Assembly: GCA_003500165.1 (NCBI GenBank)
Contig: DNSZ01000131.1
Coordinates: 25,464 to 32,463, forward strand
Length of the DNA stretch: 7,000 nt
DNA from: Paracoccaceae bacterium
GTDB taxonomy: Bacteria > Pseudomonadota > Alphaproteobacteria > Rhodobacterales > Rhodobacteraceae
Reading direction: 5' to 3'
Positions 1 to 4,514 of the stretch are shown here, in pieces. The notes under the pieces were generated by a model. It did no database searches and was not told the DNA's origin. It saw only the letters and a list, made by a program, of their open reading frames with translations. The translations under genes and the position numbers were made by a program. Position 1 is the stretch's first letter. Each line of letters begins with the position of its first letter.

Positions 1-195
1 GCGCCGCCGCCGCGGCCCGGGCAACCCGCCGATGAAAGCCAGGCGCGCTTCGCCGCCTGGAATCTGCGGGTTGTCGCCGGTGGAAAACACGCCTTTCGGC
101 AGGAGATGGTGCACTTCGGTGGCCCCGCCGGGGCTGGCCGCGGCAGTGATCGGTAGAATGTCGGCGGTTTCCGCGCTTTCGAATTCGTCGAACAT
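1..195 (-). CDS. Partial AHH/HNH-like nuclease (putative toxin), cut by left window edge
   Basis: Sequence: an open minus-strand frame starts with ATG at 195 and continues without a stop to base 1, giving the first 65 residues of a longer protein. It begins MFDEFESAETADILP, and around residues 28-36 has the motif EVHHLLPKGVF, followed by a Gly/Pro/Arg-rich stretch. Family knowledge: a paired His followed by hydrophobic-hydrophobic-Pro is the hallmark of the AHH group of HNH/EndoVII-fold nucleases, common toxin modules of polymorphic toxin systems. Context: the start overlaps by one base (TGATG) the stop of the upstream Imm11-like gene, so the two are probably translationally coupled. AGGA at 210-207 is a possible ribosome binding site, though its 11-base spacer is long. 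The motif lies unusually close to the N-terminus, so this would be a small stand-alone nuclease rather than the tip of a large toxin. The nuclease call is inference from one short motif; the reading frame is more certain than the function. Confidence 0.45.
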   Translation of the reverse strand, partial: MFDEFESAETADILPITAAASPGGATEVHHLLPKGVFSTGDNPQIPGGEARLAFIGGLPGPRRRR

Positions 196-974
196 CACGC
201 AACGGGTCCTATGCTATGGTGATCTTTGATTTGCGAGGGGCGGTCGCTGGTCGCTTCGACCAGGCCGGTCAGCTTCGCCGCCTTCAGCGCCGCAAATGTG
301 GGCGCGTTGTAGACGGGGAGGAGGCAGTCGTACAACTTTCCCCAGAACGGGAATTTCGACAGGAACGCCCGTACGGCAGGGTTGTTCGACAACTGCCACA
401 TCATATAGTTGCTGGCCCCCCCCCAATAGAACGGCCAGGACAACTGGGGCAGATCGGGGTTCCATTCATGCATGCTGACGAAAAAGTCGAACCTGTGCCG
501 CTGGACCCAGCTGTAATGGGTGACGTCGATGGGGGTGCCGTCGGCGGACAGGATATTGATCGGCAGGAAATAGCTGCCATCGGGAAACAGCTCTTCCAGC
601 ACGTCCCGCGCCCGCTGGCTGACGGTGGGGAATTCCATCAATGGGAAGATATCGGGAAAATAGGGAATAATCGTATCATCGCCCACTTGTAGATCGCTGA
701 CGAAGGGGGCAAAGGCCTCGGGCGGCGCGGTCATGACCTTATAGGACCAGCGCGGCCCCATTTCCGGCGGCAGCTCTTGCTCCACCAGAAAGGGGTCGTT
801 GGGCCAGGTTTTCCAGGGCGCCGACGGGAAGGTGCGGGTTTTCGAGATTTGTCTAAGGTCGATCCCTCTGATCATCGTGTTGTTGATGGTGACATAAAAG
901 GTTGCCGGTTTCCGGACCTTGCCGTCCAGGTCTTCGGCGTAGAACGGCGATTTGCTGCCGCTGGATTTGGTCAT
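195..974 (-). CDS. Imm11/DUF1629-like (MXAN_0049-type) immunity family protein
   Basis: A soluble protein of 259 residues without signal peptide or membrane segment, rich in Trp, Phe, Tyr and Pro. The central part (about residues 115-160) has a serine-Gln-Arg-Ala-Arg-Asp helix leading into ELFPDGSYFLPINI and an aromatic strand (HYSWVQRHRFDFF). The C-terminal segment (about 223-240) reads APTFAALKAAKLTGLVE. This layout, a 'recognition helix, F-x-P-hydrophobic strand, late Phe-x-x-x-Leu-x-x-x-x-Leu-T-G-L' pattern, matches my memory of the Imm11/DUF1629 family, proteins that protect cells from polymorphic nuclease toxins. The ATG at 974 is preferred over a GTG at 977 because GGGGGAG (987-981) lies six bases before the ATG and only three before the GTG. 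Flanking frames on both sides carry nuclease-like His-His motifs, which supports an immunity role. A run of nine G residues lies in the coding strand at 424-416. Codon use is less GC-biased than in the cox genes, hinting at separate ancestry. Family assignment is by pattern only. Confidence 0.6.
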   Translation of the reverse strand: MTKSSGSKSPFYAEDLDGKVRKPATFYVTINNTMIRGIDLRQISKTRTFPSAPWKTWPNDPFLVEQELPPEMGPRWSYKVMTAPPEAFAPFVSDLQVGDDTIIPYFPDIFPLMEFPTVSQRARDVLEELFPDGSYFLPINILSADGTPIDVTHYSWVQRHRFDFFVSMHEWNPDLPQLSWPFYWGGASNYMMWQLSNNPAVRAFLSKFPFWGKLYDCLLPVYNAPTFAALKAAKLTGLVEATSDRPSQIKDHHSIGPVA

Positions 975-980
975 CACGGT

Positions 981-987
981 CTCCCCC
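981..987 (-). promoter_or_regulatory. Ribosome binding site of the Imm11-like gene
   Basis: GGGGGAG on the minus strand lies six bases upstream of ATG 974 and three upstream of GTG 977, so the spacing favours the ATG as the start. Confidence 0.5.
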
Positions 988-1020
988 GCATGTCGGTAAA
1001 CAACACGACTTTCCTGCTAC

Positions 1021-1197
1021 TCATCTCTCGGTTGCCCCTCGCCTTGCCGCCGCATCCGTCCCGGGCTGCATCGGGACATAATCGTTCACGTCGAAGCGTT
1101 CGGGATACATGAGCCGGAACGCTTCTTCGACCCCATCTTGCCTGAACGCCTCGGCCACCAGGAAATGGTTGGCCTGAAAACCTGTTGCGTCACTCAC
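1021..1197 (-). CDS. Short AHH-nuclease-like fragment (58 aa), probably a degenerate toxin tip
   Basis: Minus-strand frame that could start at GTG 1197 (MSDATGFQANHFLVAEAF) and stops at TGA 1023-1021. Residues 8-18 (QANHFLVAEAF) and 36-44 (DVNDYVPMQ) resemble the opening of AHH-type nucleases, where a typical pattern is Q-A-H-H-L-hydrophobic-P-x-x-x-F followed by an 'I/V-N/D-D' segment and a short Leu-Pro motif. Here the first His is Asn and the Pro is Val, and the protein ends before the second half of the nuclease fold. Only 46 bases separate its stop from the ATG of the Imm11-like gene. There is no clear ribosome binding site before the GTG, and the frame stays open upstream into the antisense of coxD, so the true 5' end is uncertain. 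I read it as a remnant of a toxin tip next to its immunity gene. It may not be expressed; chance similarity is possible. Confidence 0.35.
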   Translation of the reverse strand: MSDATGFQANHFLVAEAFRQDGVEEAFRLMYPERFDVNDYVPMQPGTDAAARRGATER

Positions 1198-1263
1198 GAC
1201 CGAATGGACAGGCCCCGGTGCCCGGGCTAGCCTTGCCGCGACCCGCCACCACAAGGCTGCCCC
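1198..1263. other. Divergent spacer between toxin/immunity scrap and cox operon
   Basis: Sixty-six bases separate the possible GTG of the minus-strand fragment from the GTG of coxD. The stretch holds an in-frame TAG (1228) that limits coxD to its GTG start, an 8-base palindrome GCCCGGGC (1220-1227), another palindrome GGCTAGCC (1225-1232), and the inverted repeat listed separately. I could not identify convincing -35/-10 elements; the cox promoter may be here or further left, within the fragment ORF. Confidence 0.5.
1229..1258 (+). repeat. Inverted repeat overlapping the coxD Shine-Dalgarno sequence
   Basis: AGCCTTG (1229-1235) and CAAGGCT (1252-1258) are perfect reverse complements separated by 16 bases. 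The right arm contains AAGG (1253-1256), the only good ribosome binding site for coxD, seven bases before its GTG. As RNA the repeat could hide the site; as DNA it could be an operator. Seven-base arms can also arise by chance in GC-rich sequence. Confidence 0.35.
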
Positions 1264-2178
1264 GTGACCGCGCTGCCCCGTTCCATCGACGCCACCATCG
1301 ATCTTCTGGGCAGCCAGCGCTATGTCTGCGGCCGGGCGCTGGGGACGGTTGCCTTCTTGGCCCTCGATCTGGGCAAGCCGCTGTTCCTGGAAGGCGAGGC
1401 CGGCACCGGCAAGACCGAGATCGCCAAGGCGCTTGCCGCCGCGCTCGGTCGCCGGCTGATCCGGCTGCAATGCTATGAGGGGCTCGATGCCGCCGCGGCG
1501 ATCTACGAATGGAACTTCGCCGCCCAGATGATCGCGATCCGCACCGCCGAGGCGGCCGGCGACACCGACCGCGACACGCTGCAGAAGGAGCTGTTTTCGG
1601 ACCATTACCTGATCCGGCGCCCGCTCTTGGAGGCTTTGGAGCCGCAGCCGGGCGGCGCGCCGGTGCTGCTGATCGACGAGGTCGACCGCACCGATGCCCC
1701 GTTCGAGGCGTTCCTGCTCGAGGCGCTGTCGGACTTCCAGGTCACCATCCCCGAACTGGGCACGATCCGGGCCGAGGCCCCGCCGATCGTCATCCTGACC
1801 TCGAACCGCACGCGCGAGGTGCATGACGCGCTGAAACGCCGCTGCCTTTATCACTGGGTCGACTTCCCGGGTTTCGCCCGCGAGATCGACATCCTGCGCG
1901 CCCGGGTGCCCGAGGCGGCCGACACACTCAGCCGCGAGATCGTCGCCTTCGTCCAGGCGCTGCGCGGCGAGGATCTGTTCAAGACCCCGGGCGTGGCCGA
2001 AACGCTCGACTGGGCGCGCTGCCTCATTGCGCTCGACACGGTGTCGCTGTCGCCCGAGGTGATTTCGGACACGCTGGGCGCGATGCTGAAATACCAGGAC
2101 GATATCGCCCGCATCGCCGGGGCCGAGGCAACGCGGCTGCTCGACGCGGCGCGCGCCGACCTCGCCCGCGCGTCGTGA
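1264..2178 (+). CDS. coxD: CoxD: MoxR-type AAA+ ATPase for molybdenum hydroxylase maturation
   Basis: A cytoplasmic AAA+ ATPase of 304 residues, the usual size of CoxD. Visible motifs are Walker A GEAGTGKT (44-51), Walker B VLLIDEVDR (catalytic Asp138-Glu139), and a sensor-1 region ILTSNRTREVHDALKRRC (from about 177), followed by LYHWVDFPG, typical of MoxR ATPases. In Oligotropha carboxidovorans CoxD acts with CoxE after translation, helping to sulfurate and complete the molybdenum centre of CO dehydrogenase. The GTG start is the first in-frame start after a TAG at 1228 and has AAGG (1253-1256) seven bases upstream. The stop overlaps the start of coxE (GTGATG), indicating translational coupling and supporting a CoxD-CoxE partnership. 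It is the first plus-strand gene of the operon. ATPase identity is secure; the precise maturation step for this particular enzyme is inferred from the family. Confidence 0.93.
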   Translation: MTALPRSIDATIDLLGSQRYVCGRALGTVAFLALDLGKPLFLEGEAGTGKTEIAKALAAALGRRLIRLQCYEGLDAAAAIYEWNFAAQMIAIRTAEAAGDTDRDTLQKELFSDHYLIRRPLLEALEPQPGGAPVLLIDEVDRTDAPFEAFLLEALSDFQVTIPELGTIRAEAPPIVILTSNRTREVHDALKRRCLYHWVDFPGFAREIDILRARVPEAADTLSREIVAFVQALRGEDLFKTPGVAETLDWARCLIALDTVSLSPEVISDTLGAMLKYQDDIARIAGAEATRLLDAARADLARAS

Positions 2179-3386
2179 TGGGCGCGCCGCGCCCGCTGCC
2201 CGAAACCGATGGGCGGCTGACCGAGAACATCGTCCATTTCACCCGCGCGCTGCGCGCGGCCGGGGTCCGAATCGGCACCGCCCAGGTCGAGGATGCGGTG
2301 CGCGCCGTCGCCGCGGCCGGGTTCAGCCGCAAGGTGGATTTCTATCACACCCTGCGCGCGGTGCTGGTCAACCGGCCCGAACATCTGGCGCTCTATCACC
2401 AGGTCTTTGCGATGTTCTGGCGCGATCCCGAATATCTCGAACACATGATCCACATGATGTCGCCCAGCGTGCGCCGCGACAGCGAAAAGCCCAGGCCGGA
2501 ATCCGCCGAACGCCGCGCGGCCGAGGCGCTGACCGGCGCCGACGTCGCCCGCAGGGCGGAGGAGGCGCGCCAGGAGCTGCAGCTTGACATGGTGCTCAGC
2601 TGGTCGGCGACCGAAAAGCTGCGCGCGATGGATTTCGAACAGATGAGTGCGGCCGAAGCGGCCGAAGCCGCCCGCGCGATCCGCACGCTCAGGCTGCCGG
2701 TCCCGCCGCTGACGACCCGCCGCCGCCATCCGGCGACCCGGGGCCGCACCCCCGATCTGCGCGCGACGTTGCGCCAGAGCCTGCGCAAGGGCGGCGAGAT
2801 CGGCCGCATCCTGCGCCGCGCACCACGAACCCGACCGCCCGATCTGGTGGCGCTGGTCGACATATCGGGCTCGATGTCGGCCTATGCGCGGATGATGCTG
2901 CATTTTCTCCATGCGCTTGCCGCGACCGGCAGCGGCAATTGGGGCCGCGTCGCGGCCTTCACCTTCGGCACAAGGCTGACCAACATTTCCCGCGCGCTCG
3001 GCCGGCGCGACCCCGACGCTGCGCTTCAGGCCATCGGGCAGGCGGCGCGCGACTGGGATGGCGGCACCCGGATCGGGGCGGCGCTCGACCGCTTCAACAA
3101 GGACTGGTCGCGCCGCGTGCTGGGCCAGGGTGCGGTGGTGCTGTTGATCACCGACGGGCTGGAACGCGGCGACACCGCGCTGCTGGCGCGCGCGGCCGAG
3201 CGGCTGCATCTGACGGCGCGGCGGGTGATCTGGCTCAACCCGCTCCTGCGCTGGGAGGGCTTTGCGCCCGAGGCCGCGGGCATCAAGGCGCTTCTGCCCC
3301 ATACCAGTCAACTGATCGCCTGCCACAATCTCGACAGCCTCGCGGCGCTGGCCCGAACCCTTGCCCAGGGGGGCGCGCGGGCATGA
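2178..3386 (+). CDS. coxE: CoxE: VWA domain protein, partner of the CoxD ATPase
   Basis: A 402-residue cytoplasmic protein of the CoxE-type VWA family. The N-terminal half (about 1-170) is predicted helical and charged. An Arg-rich linker (about 175-220) leads to the VWA domain, which has a complete MIDAS: DISGSMS (228-234), Thr297 in DGGTRIG, and Asp326 in LLITDG. Members of this family pair with MoxR-type ATPases; CoxE works with CoxD in assembling the active site of aerobic CO dehydrogenase. The gene can start at GTG 2175 (four-base overlap with coxD) or ATG 2178 (one-base overlap, TGATG); I chose the ATG. No Shine-Dalgarno sequence is visible, so translation probably depends on ribosomes finishing coxD. 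Its stop is followed by a 58-base gap to coxG with no obvious terminator. Confidence 0.92.
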   Translation: MGAPRPLPETDGRLTENIVHFTRALRAAGVRIGTAQVEDAVRAVAAAGFSRKVDFYHTLRAVLVNRPEHLALYHQVFAMFWRDPEYLEHMIHMMSPSVRRDSEKPRPESAERRAAEALTGADVARRAEEARQELQLDMVLSWSATEKLRAMDFEQMSAAEAAEAARAIRTLRLPVPPLTTRRRHPATRGRTPDLRATLRQSLRKGGEIGRILRRAPRTRPPDLVALVDISGSMSAYARMMLHFLHALAATGSGNWGRVAAFTFGTRLTNISRALGRRDPDAALQAIGQAARDWDGGTRIGAALDRFNKDWSRRVLGQGAVVLLITDGLERGDTALLARAAERLHLTARRVIWLNPLLRWEGFAPEAAGIKALLPHTSQLIACHNLDSLAALARTLAQGGARA

Positions 3387-3430
3387 CGAACCCCATTGCC
3401 TTGTGCGAAAACGCCGCTAGCATCGATGGC

Positions 3431-3437
3431 AGGGAGG
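3431..3437 (+). promoter_or_regulatory. Ribosome binding site of coxG
   Basis: AGGGAGG lies seven bases before ATG 3445 and thirteen before the second in-frame ATG at 3451, so it supports the first. Confidence 0.7.
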
Positions 3438-3444
3438 GCCGCTC

Positions 3445-3948
3445 ATGGACATGACCGGCGAACATCGGATCGCTGCGCCCCGGGCCGAGGTCTGGGCCGC
3501 TCTCAACGACGCCGAGGTGCTGCGCGCCTGCATTCCGGGCTGCGAAGCGCTGGAAAAGATTAGTCCGACGGAATTCCACGCCAGGGTGGTGCAGAAGATC
3601 GGCCCGGTGAAGGCCCGCTTCGAAGGCGGCGTCGAACTGGTCAATATCGCAGCGCCCGAAAGCTATACCATCCAGGGCGAGGGCAAGGGCGGCGTCGCGG
3701 GGTTCGCCAAGGGGGCCGCCGATGTGCAACTGGCCGCGGACGGCGACGCAACCGTGCTGACCTATCAGGTCCATGCCATGGTGGGCGGCAAGCTCGCCCG
3801 GCTCGGCAGCCGGCTGATCAACTCCTCGGCGAAGAAGCTCGCGGCCAGGTTCTTCGACAATTTCGAAGCCGTGCTGCATGGCGAAACGCCCGACACCGCC
3901 GAGGCCGGCGCAGAACCGGAAACCGGAGAAACCGCGGCGACCGCCTGA
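3445..3948 (+). CDS. coxG: CoxG-like SRPBCC-fold accessory protein
   Basis: A 167-residue protein of the CO dehydrogenase subunit G family (SRPBCC/START-like fold). The first residues, GEHRIAAPRAEVWAALNDAEVL, followed by CIPGCEALEK, are the typical CoxG opening. About residues 50-145 continue with the alternating strands of the fold (KIGPVKARFEGGVEL, SYTIQGEGKGG) and a final long helix (KKLAARFFDNFEAVL). In carboxidotrophs CoxG helps attach the enzyme to the cytoplasmic membrane and links it to the quinone pool. Here residues about 147-167 form a short acidic, Ala/Thr/Glu-rich tail with no hydrophobic segment, so membrane anchoring by its own C-terminus is not supported. The gene sits directly before coxS, as in many CODH-like clusters, suggesting co-production with the enzyme. 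Family membership is clear; the exact role is inferred. Confidence 0.9.
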   Translation: MDMTGEHRIAAPRAEVWAALNDAEVLRACIPGCEALEKISPTEFHARVVQKIGPVKARFEGGVELVNIAAPESYTIQGEGKGGVAGFAKGAADVQLAADGDATVLTYQVHAMVGGKLARLGSRLINSSAKKLAARFFDNFEAVLHGETPDTAEAGAEPETGETAATA

Positions 3949-3969
3949 GCCGGGCGCGCGCGCAGAACG

Positions 3970-3991
3970 GGCGCGGCAAGCGCGCCGCGCC
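3970..3991 (+). promoter_or_regulatory. GC-only hairpin between coxG and coxS
   Basis: GGCGCGGC (3970-3977) pairs perfectly with GCCGCGCC (3984-3991) around a six-base loop (AAGCGC). It ends two bases before the coxS ribosome binding site. There is no T run, so it is not a standard terminator. It could stabilise a processed coxSLM transcript, partly attenuate transcription, or be a by-product of GC richness. Confidence 0.45.
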
Positions 3992-3993
3992 GC

Positions 3994-4001
3994 AAGGGAG
4001 G
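3994..4001 (+). promoter_or_regulatory. Ribosome binding site fixing the coxS start
   Basis: AAGGGAGG lies five bases before ATG 4007. It decides the start: the same frame is open from an ATG at 3878, but that extension would overlap the end of coxG and add 43 basic, Pro/Arg-rich residues not expected in this family. Nearly the same string recurs before coxL. Confidence 0.85.
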
Positions 4002-4006
4002 ACCAG

Positions 4007-4500
<494 letters not shown>

Positions 4501-4501
<1 letters not shown>

Positions 4502-4507
4502 GGGAGG
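4501..4507 (+). promoter_or_regulatory. Ribosome binding site fixing the coxL start
   Basis: AGGGAGG overlaps the last base of the coxS stop codon and lies seven bases before ATG 4515. It rules out the 45-residue extension that the open frame would allow from ATG 4380, which lies inside coxS. Confidence 0.85.
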
Positions 4508-4514
4508 ACGCAGG

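Noticed and set aside
1..20. GC-rich triplet-like run at the left edge as a repeat element
   Set aside because: It is short and lies in frame as Arg/Gly/Pro codons of the partial minus-strand gene; nothing else suggests a repeat.
1198..1854. N-terminal extension of the 58-codon minus-strand fragment into the antisense of coxD
   Set aside because: The extension lies opposite the conserved Walker and sensor motifs of coxD and reads as low-complexity mirror sequence; only the part left of about 1197 looks like protein.
1851..3326. Long minus-strand open frame opposite coxE and the end of coxD
   Set aside because: Arg/Ala/Gly-rich mirror of strongly biased plus-strand codons; it conflicts with two well-supported genes.
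3383..3454. Tiny ORF of 23 codons overlapping the coxE stop (ATGA) and the coxG start
   Set aside because: No ribosome binding site or recognisable motif; it more likely arises by chance in the short coxE-coxG gap.
3878..4006. Upstream extension of coxS
   Set aside because: It would overlap coxG and add a Pro/Arg-rich leader; a strong ribosome binding site before ATG 4007 and the family's N-terminus fix the start there.
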